Assembly: GCA_019055375.1 (NCBI GenBank)
Contig: JAHQIW010006392.1
Span: 300,251-364,250 of the forward strand
Direction: 5' to 3'
DNA length: 64,000 nt
DNA from: Parelaphostrongylus tenuis
Lineage: Eukaryota > Nematoda > Chromadorea > Rhabditida > Metastrongylidae
Of the stretch, positions 12,201 through 24,200 are shown piece by piece. Below the pieces are notes generated by a model. The model saw only the letters and a program-made list of their open reading frames with translations, did not search any database and had not been told where the DNA came from. Numbering within the stretch: the first letter of the stretch is position 1; every line of letters starts with the position of its first letter. The translations under genes and the position numbers were made by a program.

Positions 12201-15200
12201 GATAACATGATATGCGCGATTTTGAAGCCGTGTTTGGTTTTGGAAAGTTCTTCATAGAGCGCTGGAAGATCGAAAAGAAGATTACGCCTCGCAGTCCTAG
12301 GGTTTATTTGCCAATATAAAATGCAGATAAAAGTCTAGGCCCACAGAGCCAGAGAAGAAGGTTTCTTTTACCATTCTGATAGAGAAAACCAAGTGATCAC
12401 TAAGAAACACGGAAAAACTTCCATATAAATAACGGAAATAAGCGCGTTAATACGCGCCGAGTGTGAAACACAATCTAATTTTCGCTGTTATAGTGCATTA
12501 AGAAAGCCTTTTCAGAAAGAACAACCACAGTTTTCAAATCGTCGAGTCAAGCTGTCGAATAATTTGCAAAAGTCCAAAAAAAGCTAAAAGGCCTTGCCCT
12601 CAAAGGATTGACAAATGCGTCCTGATAACAAATAGTAACTGACGCAATTATATAAAAATTAGAAGATAGCTTCAATAAAAGCTGAGAGTGAATTTCGGCA
12701 CATATGTTAGACGGCGACAAATTTTTAAGCCGATCTCATTCGTTGGACAGAAATTTTACGTAGGAGTGTTGGCGATCATTAGAAAGCCTAAATCTCTAGC
12801 TACAACTCTACGTGACCGTTTTTTTTAAAACACCATTTTGTAACCCTGTAGCATACAGAATAAAATTTTGTTTCTCACTCGCCTCCAATCTTCATTTTTT
12901 TTCAAGTGTAGAAATCGCTGAAAGGATGAAAAGCATATCAGCGTACAGAGAATTTTCCGTAGCATGAGAGTCATGCGTTTTTATCGATAGTTTCTGTCGA
13001 TATCGTGAAAAATCTCTCAGTAAGGTACAATACCTGCCGCCGTTCTAAAGTATGCTGTCGCAGATCACTATCGAGCTACGCGGTAGATCAGGCGATTACC
13101 TTACTTACAAGTTGCTGCTGTGACTTGCCTTCACATTGCGCTCACCTATGAACCTTGTCGGCGACTTTGCTTACCTGCCAATTTACGGAGCGAGGGGGGT
13201 GACCGATCGCATTTGGAATACTGTTATTCAATTGGGAATTTTTTCACCGCACCAACAGAAACTTCAGATTAGAAAAAAAAAGATTCTGACAATATGGAGA
13301 ATTCTCCACAAGCTGGTGTGCTTTTCATGCCACCTGTGTTTTATACGCGTGATAGGAATGAAAGCGAAAGGTAACTGTGAAACGAATTCTCATTGTGGAT
13401 GCTACAGTTTTATAAAAGGGTGCCTTGAAAAAAACGACAACGCAGAGGTGTAGTCAGAAATTTAAGCTTTCCAATGATTATTAACACTTCTATAAAAACT
13501 TTCTGTCCAGCGAATGAGATCGGCTTGAAAATTTGCTGCCGCTCAACATATAAAAACCAATTTTTCATAGGAAAATGATAGCAGAAAGAACAGAACCTAC
13601 CATCGTCAGTTCCGTGATACTACTCTGGACCTCCTCGATGAGCTGCTTTGTTTCGTTATCACGTTTCATTTCGTTTATGTATGAATTCACGTCGTCCATT
13701 GCTTCTTTGGCTAACTCAAGAGACTTTCGGTCAGGAGCGTCCAATGAGGTCGTTTTGATCAATTCCTTGAATGACAGTACGTCATTCCAAAAAATTTGGT
13801 ACTAGCGCAATACAATTTTATCAAACAGAGGTAGTTAAAATTTCATGATTTTAGTATCTTTCAATCACGCATGTTCTTGCGAACAATTTGGTACTCAATT
13901 TGCCTATACTTCCTCTAAAATGGAGCTCTCGTGGGAACAAATTCGCTTGGTGCTCAACACGAATGACGCGCAGGGGAAAATGCTTGCGAATCGGTGCGCA
14001 AGATTAGTGGAGCCTGGGGCGATAACACGGTTGCAGAAAGCACGACTAGGAAGTGGCCTGCGGAGTTCACAGCCGGAGAGGACAGTCTGGACATCAGTAA
14101 CGTTCGGACCGTTCACGGGAAGCTCCATTAATCTTACTCGGCGCTCCACTAGCATTTTCTCCTACGCGCCATCCGCGCATGACTAGAAAGCGAAATTGCT
14201 TTAATTACTTCTAATAAATAAATTTGATGCTTTCTGCTCTAGTGCCGAAAGTTATGAAAGGACCTAATAATAGCGAAGTTCGAGCGACAATCGCACTTTT
14301 GATAAAGTTGTAGGACTATGGCTTGATTAACTAAGTGGAGAAAGACGATATAGAATAAAGGTGTTGATCAATCCCTGCGCGATACTTGAGGCATTCGCCT
14401 TCACTGAGGATCGTGAACAGGAAAAAGAAGGGATCGGATATATGTGTATTGCAAAGTGCGTTTTCTAATCAGTAAAGTACACATATCTCTAGTACTACTA
14501 GCCGAGTCACTAATACAGTGGAAACCTGAATGAGTCAATTGTTTATCCATCACTTAATTTGATCAGTAGCACAATTTTTTTTACTGTGCGTATTGCAGCA
14601 ATTTTGGCATTCAATTCGTCTACTCGCGTTCATCGCTTGATTGAGGATTGCATTATTCCTGAACGTTGCAGAATCCTGGTTCAGCGCATCTTCCAATCTC
14701 GAGGATAACCAGGCCGAAAAGTTCCCTGGAGGCTCGTTACTGTTCGCCGGCGAGGGTTAGAAGTCCGCATCGAGCAAGCACAACTAGCGATTCGTCCACA
14801 AGCCCCCGGAAGTATAATCATTCCTATCAATTACAGGAGAAAATTCACCAAAGGATTGACGTAACAGACGTTCTTCCATGGTACGCAAAGGCAGTATTCA
14901 AGGTAAAAAACCTTAGATGTGTGAAATAAAAGGATAAAGCTGTCGACGTTGATCAATCTCTAAGATATGCGACATGCATTCGATTACGTCAAGCATAGAT
15001 TGAAGCGACCCCAGTACATTTTGACCTTTACAATGACTCGGGGTGGCCTACCGATGTATCAGATTAGTCTTGCTATCCCCCCAGACATCGGGCACTAACT
15101 CGCTGATTCAAGGCTTAATGAGCCTTAAGCAAGGGATCGTATCATCGACCATAAATTGATAAAATATGTGTGTCGCAGAAAGCACCCCTAACAACTGCGC

Positions 15201-18200
15201 TTCACGTGCGGCATAAGAGTAAGTGTAAACATGAAGGATGAAAAAAAAAATAAAAAGTAGCAAAGAAATGGTTGTGGGACGCGCAAAGCCAGACAGACGG
15301 CCATACTTGGAGCGAGGAAATCTCATACAAATATTGGCAGATACGAGTAAGGATAAATGGTTCTTTCTGACTTATATTATTCGGTGGAAAAGAACTTTTC
15401 ATGTGAGCGCTAGTAACCATTCGGAAGCTTAGATTTCTTGCTACAACTTCACATGACCGGTTTTTCAATACACACTTTTCTAACGCTATGAAGTCCACAC
15501 AAAACTATATGATTACGGCCAACCGATGGTCGATGGTTCAATTCCACGCTCAAAGCTCACGGAGCCTTCCATCCCGCTCTGGTCGGCAAATCGTCACTGA
15601 ACTTGTCTGGGTGAAGCGGCATCGATTTCATACATCGGTGAGCCACCACAACTCACTGTAGGGAACAAAATTGCACTATAGCCACCTCAAACGATGCTAG
15701 GTAAGGAACCGATTGCATGGAGCATCCCTCAGGGACGGATCAATGCCGAGAGCTATGGCCTTTATTCATATGGATGCATAAACTCACCGACAGCAATATG
15801 TGATACTTCAACACACGTTGCATTGGTAGACATAATAAGTCTTGAAGTTTGAACTGATTATCGTTGACGGAAGACGTACACTCCTACATGAGAAAATGCT
15901 ATTAGAAAGAACGATTATTCTAAAAAAAAAACCATGGCACAAAAGCAAACAAACAATTCATCCCACGCACATAAATCTTTGCTTTGGCGATCGGATCACT
16001 CTTCTCGAGTTCAAGAATACGAGCTCTTGAGTCGTCCAATCCCATACAGTACGGTCCATAGGCGATGAACTTGTCTTTATGTCTGGAATAGCTCAGTTTA
16101 CTGAGGGCTGACAATGAAATCCTTGGAGTATCAATTAATGCAAAATAAAGCTACATTGCCCTAAACGCCGATCATTCTTCCAATCCTCGATGACAGAGCT
16201 TTTTCCGCTTTTTCCCAAAACTATTAGTCCTTTCGGGTCCATGGACACACGGCCTCTGTATCGTTGAGTGGCGACAGTGTTCGGTCTGCCCCACCTCCTC
16301 TGCATCTCCACCCGTCAGCGTGGAAATCACTGTCTACCTCACTCTCCGTCACTCGGCACCCCGTCCATCGGGATGAAGAATGCTGGTTCTATTCCCTACC
16401 ACGACGCTTTACTGTATTTTATATTTGGTGCTATCTTTTTGATGTCGATTAGTACTAAAGGTTCTTCTATACGTATAGTAAAAAAGGCTCTATTGTCTAA
16501 CATTTCACTACTTTTTGATACAGAACGTGAACCACTGTGGTAACAACGCATGACCAAAATTTTCGCTCCGAATGACAATGTGGTAGTCTCTGGTGTAATT
16601 TAGTCTTAAAAGGGAATTTGAATATATATGATCTACTTGAGATACTGGGTTATAACCAGTTGATCTACTTGAGATACTGGGTTATAACCAGTTGATGTAA
16701 TATGGTGTATCAGTGATTTGAGCTACTTGAAGAGCGCATGTGGCGCAGTGGTTAGAGGTGCCCTGCGTCACACACGAGGTCAATGGTTCGATCTCGCGCT
16801 CATGACTCACCAAGCCATCCATCCCTCCGGGGTCGGTAAATTGGTACCAGACTGGTCTCAGACTTGTCTGGGAGGATAAGCAGCACTGACTCGGTTCAGC
16901 GGGAGGCCTCCGCGAGTCATTGTAAAGGCCAGATATGCATTCAATCACCTCACACGAAGTTAAAAATTGAAGTCGAATGCATGGCGCATCCCTCAGAGAT
17001 TGATCAACGCCGAGAGCTTTATCCTTTATGATCTACTTAATCTATTCAGTGATCTAGTCAGTTGATGTAATATGGTGTATCAGTGATTTGAGCATACTGC
17101 AGGCAACAAAATAATACCAAAAAACTACAGCGAAACGTGGTGGTAGGGATTCGAACTAGAAACTTGCTCTCCGACAGACGGAATGCAGAAGCCGTGGGTC
17201 CATGGTCCCGAAGGGGTTAGCACTTACTCAATAGCTCAAGCCCTTTGGTAGGGCAGTTGATCGATCGCAGGGCACCATTCGCAAATGACGCGCAATTTTC
17301 ACTGATGATGGTTTTTTTCTGTGTTTTTAGAGAAAGCTCAAAGATTTTTTTGTGTTATTGTGATACTCCATGATTTTCTCTACATAACCATGTGGCTTTG
17401 GTGCATATAGATCTCATATTTGCGAAGAGAACTCCGAGGGTGAAACGTAATCCTCTTTACACTCTTACAACGCTGTATAAAAACCTTTTCGAAAATTTAA
17501 CACTGTTTCAGAAATATCGAGGTTTGTGCTATCGAATGAGCACTAGAAATTTGAAAAAAAAAACCTATCTTAGGCCCCAAGCGAGCAAACAAAGAGATGG
17601 AATGTTGATTATGTCTTTTTTTTTTTGCTGGTACGGCGTATCACGATCTTCTTAGAACGGAAGTGTATTGTTGAAATAGGCATTTTTCCAAACTATCGAG
17701 TGCTCAGTAAATAATTTCTACCCAGTGAAAAAGCTGGAGAAAGTGTTACGAATTCCACGAAATGCACTCCGCCTTAAGAGGCTAAACCTCGGCGATTCCA
17801 ATATTGTATGCTTCTTGAAAAGGCCTTCTCATTACGCTGTAGCAGCGAAAACAAAATCATGTTTCACGCTATACGCGCCTTTTTTGTTCGGCTGGATTTG
17901 TGGATGGTCTTTTGATGAACTTTTAGGACTTATGATACCATAAATATTGAGGATTTTGATTTTCGGTTTCAATCCGGGTTCGGTTTTTGGAAAGGTTTTT
18001 TTAGGGCACTTGAAGAGCAAATGCTTAAGCTTAAATTTAGTAGCGGATTTATTTAGTAACATTTAGTAATATGAAGCAAAAAAAAAGAAGCCCAAGCCCA
18101 TAGCGACTAAACAAAGTTGTTCTACAATCATAGTAAAAAAGTGCCTCAAAACGTTTATTAAATAGAGAAAGAACTTTCATATAAATGACGAAAATATTGT

Positions 18201-21200
18201 GCGACAATGCGCGCCAAGTGTGAAACTCTATCTTATTTTCGCTGCTGCAGTGCATTAAAATGACGTTCTGGATAAAAAAGCATAATTTTTATAGTCGTCG
18301 AGATTTGTGCTATCGAATGACTGCTGAAAGTAAGGAGAAAAGCGAAATAGGACTTTTTCTCGGAGAGTTAATAATGAGTGGAGATAAGAAAATAAGTTTT
18401 TTCGGGTTATCCTGGAACAAATGAAAAATCACCTCTTTCGCTGGACAAAAAACTTTCATGAGTGTGTTGACAATCATTCGAACACTACATGGCCGTTCTA
18501 TGAAAAAGTATTTTTATAACGCTGTAGCACTCGAAATAAAATCATGTTTTACACCGGTCGCGTGATTTCACTCTAAGTGGATAACAAAAGTCGCAGTTCA
18601 TATGTGATTCGCTGAGACGCCCTCGACCGATGGCCGTGTTCAAACTGCGGGCAGCTCGTCCCTTCCCCCCAGCCCGTAGATTAGCCGAAAAACAAATGTC
18701 TGCGTATAGGAATCAATCCTATTTTCCCTCCTACGCTGGATCCGATATCGCTGAAGTGGAACGGTCTTTCCAGAAATTAAGTATGACGTTAGAATCATCA
18801 AAGCTTACACTATCGAATGGTTACTAATAGTCTAAACAAAGAGCTCCATCCTGCGAAAAGAACGCGATTGTGAAAAACAGATGTTTTCCTTTTCCTAAAA
18901 CGTTATTAAAAGGCCTTTTTCGAAAAATGGACATTAAGTGCGCTGGTCAGCTATTTAAGCTTTCAAATGAATACTAAAAGTGCAATAGAAAGTCTTTGTC
19001 CAGAGAGAGAATTCGCTCCTTCACTTGTTTCCGGAAAGCCGAAAAGAATCGAAAAAGTACTAGAATATAATGCAAATATGGGATACGACACAAAGACAAC
19101 GTACTGAACAAAAACATCGCCAATAGTGTTTCCTAATGAAAGCGATGTCGGTCGGCCGTCAGTGGAGGTGGATTGGATCAAACCCAGGGTTTTCAGCACC
19201 GCATGACGTAGATCACTATAAAACGAGTGATGCAAGTTCCAGAGGGTCTGAAACATTGTTTTGGCTAAACAGAAGTGAACGTCTCGTTGAGATTTCTTGA
19301 TAATTTACACTTACCATGATATTCATAAAGATTAATTTATGATCCGTCTCACGAAAAACCTTCTGAAGCGGTTCATAGAATTTATTAATAATCATATTGA
19401 GAGCCTTTTCGACATAATTTTGCTCAGTATCCAGAAGCTCTTTCATACAATGTTCCCGTTTTGATGATGGCGAGAAACTTGACCATATCTAAATAGTTAG
19501 GCATATCAAAGATAACCCATGAACTCGTCTGCACATCTCTTCACATCGAAAGAATTCCAAGGAAGTGTGTCTTACGTCATGCCGTCGTTGACTGTCCTTT
19601 CCGACAAACAATATGATCGTAGATGAAATGCGGTTCTTCCTCCTCGTTTCTAAACAGAAGAAGAGAGGTAAAACTGATTCGGCATAAATTTACACCTAAG
19701 AGTATTGATTGATGTGAAAAATATGACCATAGGCGGGAGCTGAAACCGCGTTTCGTCCTTACCTTAGGCGCTCTACCACTACACCATTATGGCCACTACC
19801 GTATTATCGACATATAAATGAACAATTCAAAAAATGAGATAGAGGGTGGAGCTCTCGGTGTAAATCAATCCCTAAGGGTGCGCCATGTATTCAATTCCAT
19901 ACTTGGCATAATGTACATCTGGCCTTTACAATGACTCGCGCTGGCCTACCGATGTATCAAGTCGGTGCTGCTTCACCCAAACAAGCCCGGGACCAATTGG
20001 CCGACACCAGTGGGTAAGGTTCGGTGTGCCTTGAACGTGAAATCGAACTGTCGACTTAGATGTGTCGCAGAGCAGCTCTTAGCAATGCGCTACATGCGTA
20101 TGAATCAGATAGAATATACATAGCTGTCGGCTTAACTAGATTCAATGCCGATCTCTGCTTTCCGACCACAACGGTGGTCTTCCTGGGTGTAGTGATAGAA
20201 CGTGCCTCTGATATGGGTCAAACGCGGGTTCAATCTCCTATTTGAGGTTGAGTTTTCTGCATTCTACTCAGCAGATGTAGATGTATAATTATACTACTAT
20301 AATACTGCTAGATAGCAGTGAAAAAAAGGATTCAAGGTGATTTTTTTTCACTTCTGAGAATAATTTGCAATGTGTGAGTACCATTCAGTCCCCGCTAGAA
20401 GGCCAGAATTTATCTTTTAAAGGTTAAAGGGTTGAGGGATAAACTCACTTCAAAGGAGAGATATCGTAGAGAGTAGCAGCTAAGTCAACCTTCTCCAGAT
20501 CGTCTTGTAAGCTTCGATAAATAGCTTCCTCTTCTGGAGGAGGATGTAGGCGTGGAGGGAGAGCACTGGACGGTGACGACGACGACGACGATGTTGCAGA
20601 AGGAAACGGTCTGAAGAGGAAGTACATGATTGCTTGCTGTTGTACTATCGTTTATACGTTCATTTTGTTTTGATTAATGATTATAAGGTGGTATTATTCC
20701 TTGATCGCAACCCATTTTTCAATCCTTTGGGGGACAAGGCCTTACTCGCTTTTCCGACACACGTTAGTTAGTCGTTCGATAGCTGCGGATCCATTGGGGA
20801 CAGCAGCATAATCGAGTTCACCAGTGTCATGCGGTTTTCGTCCCCTAATAAAGGCTTTTTTTATTAGTTCAGATTTTCTCTACAAGATTGTACACTTTTT
20901 GTGCTTTACAACTATTACCTGCAAAGAAACTCCAAATGTAAAACGCAAACTTATCTTTGCTCTCAAAGTGCTTTATGAAAACCTTATCGAAATCTAGTTT
21001 AAGCTTCATATTCGCCGAGATTAAGGCTATTCAATGAATGTAGTGTAGTCCAATAAAAAGTGGCCCAGAGAGTTCAGCTGAGCAAATAAGGCAATCCGAG
21101 TGTGAAACATAAGAATCAAACGAAAGTGTCGGAATCCCCAAGATCAAGACTTACGGTTTCGAATGACCCTCTGATTCCAGATAAAAACCTTGCTCAGCGA

Positions 21201-24200
21201 AAAAAAACCTCTGATTTGAGGATCAAAGTGACCCTCATCGTCCACAAAGGGTTGATTCTCGGCAACTCTGGTACCGTACCTGACTTCTGTAAAGACCTTA
21301 CTGTGTTACAGCAGAGAAAATAAAACTGGTTTTTACGCTCGACGCGCAGTTTTTGTCGGTTCTGTGGATGGGATCTCACAACATTCATAACAAATGGCAC
21401 CGAAGTTGCAAGGGTTTGTCAGATAGTCTTCTAACAGATTTTCAGTAGTTATTTGATAGCATAAACTTGTCTAATTCTAGGACTGAGTTTGGCTTCTTAG
21501 AAAAGTTTCCACAAAGATCTGAAGGATGTGAAGAAGATGACCTTTCACACTCTTACGTCTAGACTGCTGAGGCTTAACTTCATAGTGAGTTTTGTGATGG
21601 TACAGAAAGAAAGTACAGGGATAAAATCCATGGAACAATAGAATAACGTTTTCTCCGCAGTTCTAATACGGAAAACATAAAAAATCCTACGAAACGGAGA
21701 CAAAGCTTTCAAATAAATGATTAAAAAAAAACAGCGATCCTTTGAGGGGGCTTTGAGGTCGTCACGCATAGCGCGATTCGAGAGCTGTGCGATAAAGCGT
21801 GCCGGAACTGGAACTGGATTTTATTTCCGCAGTTACAGCGCAATGAAAAAAGACCTTTACGAGATTCAAACATAACATTGAAGTCGGCGTTTTTCGAGCT
21901 ATTGAATGATTACTCAAAGTCTAAGGGAGAAGCTCTGTTCAGCAAAAAAAATGCGCCGAAATGTGCCGAGTGTAAAACTCGATTTTACTTCCGCTGCTAC
22001 GACGCCATAAAAAAGCCTTTTCAAAGAATGAGGACAATTTCAAAATCGCCGAGATTTATGCTGTCGAATAACTACGGGAAATCTGGAAACAGTGAAAAAC
22101 GCCGCGTTCCCAAATGGCTGAAAAATGGGTTGCGGTCAAAGATTAGTACCGATTTAGTTTATATTGGAACGAGATTTTCATGACAAAGTGCGAACTATAG
22201 AAACAATCAGTCTCTCGAAAGATTTTAAAAGTTTGAAGGAATTCACAAAAGTTGTTTCTCTTGGTAAATTTCACCATCAGGAATGAAAAACAAATAAAAA
22301 AAACTTCTGACCCTTTCGTGACCGTGGACCTGCCTCCGCTGCATCTCTGACCCCAGCGTGCAACGCTAGGCGGTCTGCCCCACCTCCTCTTCGTCTTTGA
22401 CCCCCATCGTGAGAAAGCATTGAGTGTATTGTTGTATTGTTTCAATCATAATACTGTTGTTGTTCCATAACGACAAGACATATTTACATAGAACATGACA
22501 CAGGAAAATAACAACAATAATATTAACGAAATAATGTAATAATACATTTAGTGCGTTCCCACGCTGGAGGTTAGAGATACAGAAGTGGTTGGGCAGACTG
22601 TCAGCGTTGCCACGTGGGAGTAAGAGATGCAAAGGAGGCAAGTGAATGGCCGGGAAAGGGTTAAGAGGGATAAAAGCGAGGAGTAAAATGTGTAGAACGA
22701 AAATGATCAATACCACTCACTTAATATTTTTTTGTAATGCCGGTTCCGAATAGGACAGCATCGAGAGAACGGATAGAACTTTGGCAAAATCCTGTAGACG
22801 AAACAGCTCCCAAGCCTCGAACATTTGTTCCGATTTCAAGTGAAACACGCTCTTACAGGCGCCAAGGAATAAGCATATATTCTTATGACAAGTGAACTAA
22901 AATTAATACCGCTCTTGAAAAAATAATCAACTTTGACAAAAGATGAAAACAACTTTGGAAAACAGCAGATAAACAGGTCGGTGAGATTTCTCCATCTCAT
23001 TCCATTTCTTAGCCCTCTAAGGGCCATGATAATCTACTGATGTTCACTGCACCACTTCGAATCTCACAGCTCCTGCTAGCGGAGGAGTCCTGTCTCGTGG
23101 GAAAGCAGGCAGACAGCCAAACACGCATTCACAAATACGCAGATCTGCTTGTCTGACTGCCGCACAAGTGCAGGAACGACGCCTCCTGCCTATCTACGAT
23201 AGTCTTCAAAGGGTTAACCTTTCGATAACGAGGTCTTTTTCGCCTTTTCCTCAGACTTTTAGTAGTCATTCGATACCTTTGATCTTGGTGGCTTTATTAC
23301 TGCACTTGGTTTATAAAACTTTATTATAACGCTCTGACATTGAAAGTAAAATTGAACTTCACACTCGACGCGCATTATTGTGCGTCTCTTGAATCGCGCT
23401 GAGCGAAGCAACCTCAAAGCCGCCTTGAAAGGGAGTGACTTTGTTCTTTATTTGAAAATTTTTTCTTCGTTTCGTGGAGAATTCCAGCCTCCTCGTATCA
23501 GAACTGTAGAAGAGAATTTGTCCTACCGTTCTAGGGGCCTGGGTTATTGGTCCCGCTCATGTTGCTCAATGAACCCCCGTGAGGCCTAAGGTTACCTCGG
23601 GGTGCGAAAGGTCATCTTGTTCTCGCACATTCAGCGCTCTAAGAGGGCCTTTTCGAAAACGAAACTTAGTTTCAGGAACGAGAAAATTTATGCTATAAAA
23701 CAGCTACTAGGGTTCTATTAAAAAATCACCTTTGAATCTAAGCCAAGCAAAAAATTTGCGTTAAGTGTGAAGTGCAATCCTATATCCACTGATCTAGTGC
23801 GTAAAGGGACCTTTTCAGAAACCGAATACAAAAATGAGACTGCCGAAATTCAAGCTCTCGGAAGACTTCTGAAAGTCTGGAGGGAAACTAGAAAAGGCCT
23901 TGTCCTCGAAAGTTTGAAAATGAACTTCTGTTATTCAACCCTTACGGGACTGAAAATTCACGACCCCTCCGTCTCCAACTTCAGCATGCTGCATCTATAA
24001 TCCATCGTGCTGGGTTTAACAATGGCAAACGCCACTAGACGCAATACGTTGAAGGTTAGAGACGCAGAGATCGTGGGCCCATGGTCTAAGTAAGGGTCAG
24101 CCACTCACTTCTGACATATGAGGTCGGCGCTGAATCTCCTTTTCTTCAACACAGTTGGGAGCGAGCTCATTCAGCAAACGACATAGGAGGACTCCATCTC

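Larger units (their letters stand above)
13601..19488 (-). other. vav-1: VAV DH (RhoGEF) domain, exons 6-10
   Basis: Five exons encode one continuous Dbl-homology domain, the catalytic nucleotide-exchange module. Exon 6 has [16 protein letters not shown] (helix 1). Exon 7 has [13 protein letters not shown] and ends in phase 2. Exon 8 has [12 protein letters not shown], matching YKERFLVYGRYC of human VAV1. Exon 9 (15788-15883, 96 nt) has [19 protein letters not shown], the most conserved DH stretch. Exon 10 has [18 protein letters not shown], matching the Vav VNEVKRDNET helix. All joins are in frame. The intron after exon 7 is about 3 kb and holds SINE, MITE and R1 copies; the one after exon 10 holds foldback copy F1-C. 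Confidence 0.88.
19610..20610 (-). other. vav-1: VAV acidic segment with three tyrosine motifs (exons 4-5)
   Basis: Exon 4 (20449-20610) opens with a Ser/Pro-rich stretch encoded partly by a trinucleotide run, then carries EEEAIYRSL and TLYDISPL. Exon 5 (19610-19649) is only 40 nt and encodes [13 protein letters not shown]. The three tyrosines, each near acidic residues, are in the same order as the regulatory tyrosines 142, 160 and 174 of human VAV1, whose phosphorylation releases the DH domain. Exon 5 depends on a GTTTGT donor: reading on to the better-looking GTAAGA donor would cross an in-frame TGA. The tyrosine count and the phase match favour the short exon. Confidence 0.72.

Noticed and set aside
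13601..19488. ECT2-type RhoGEF instead of VAV.
   Set aside because: The DH exons alone resemble Ect2, but the linked CH domain, three tyrosine motifs and NEMKRDNET helix are Vav-specific, and no BRCT exons are present.
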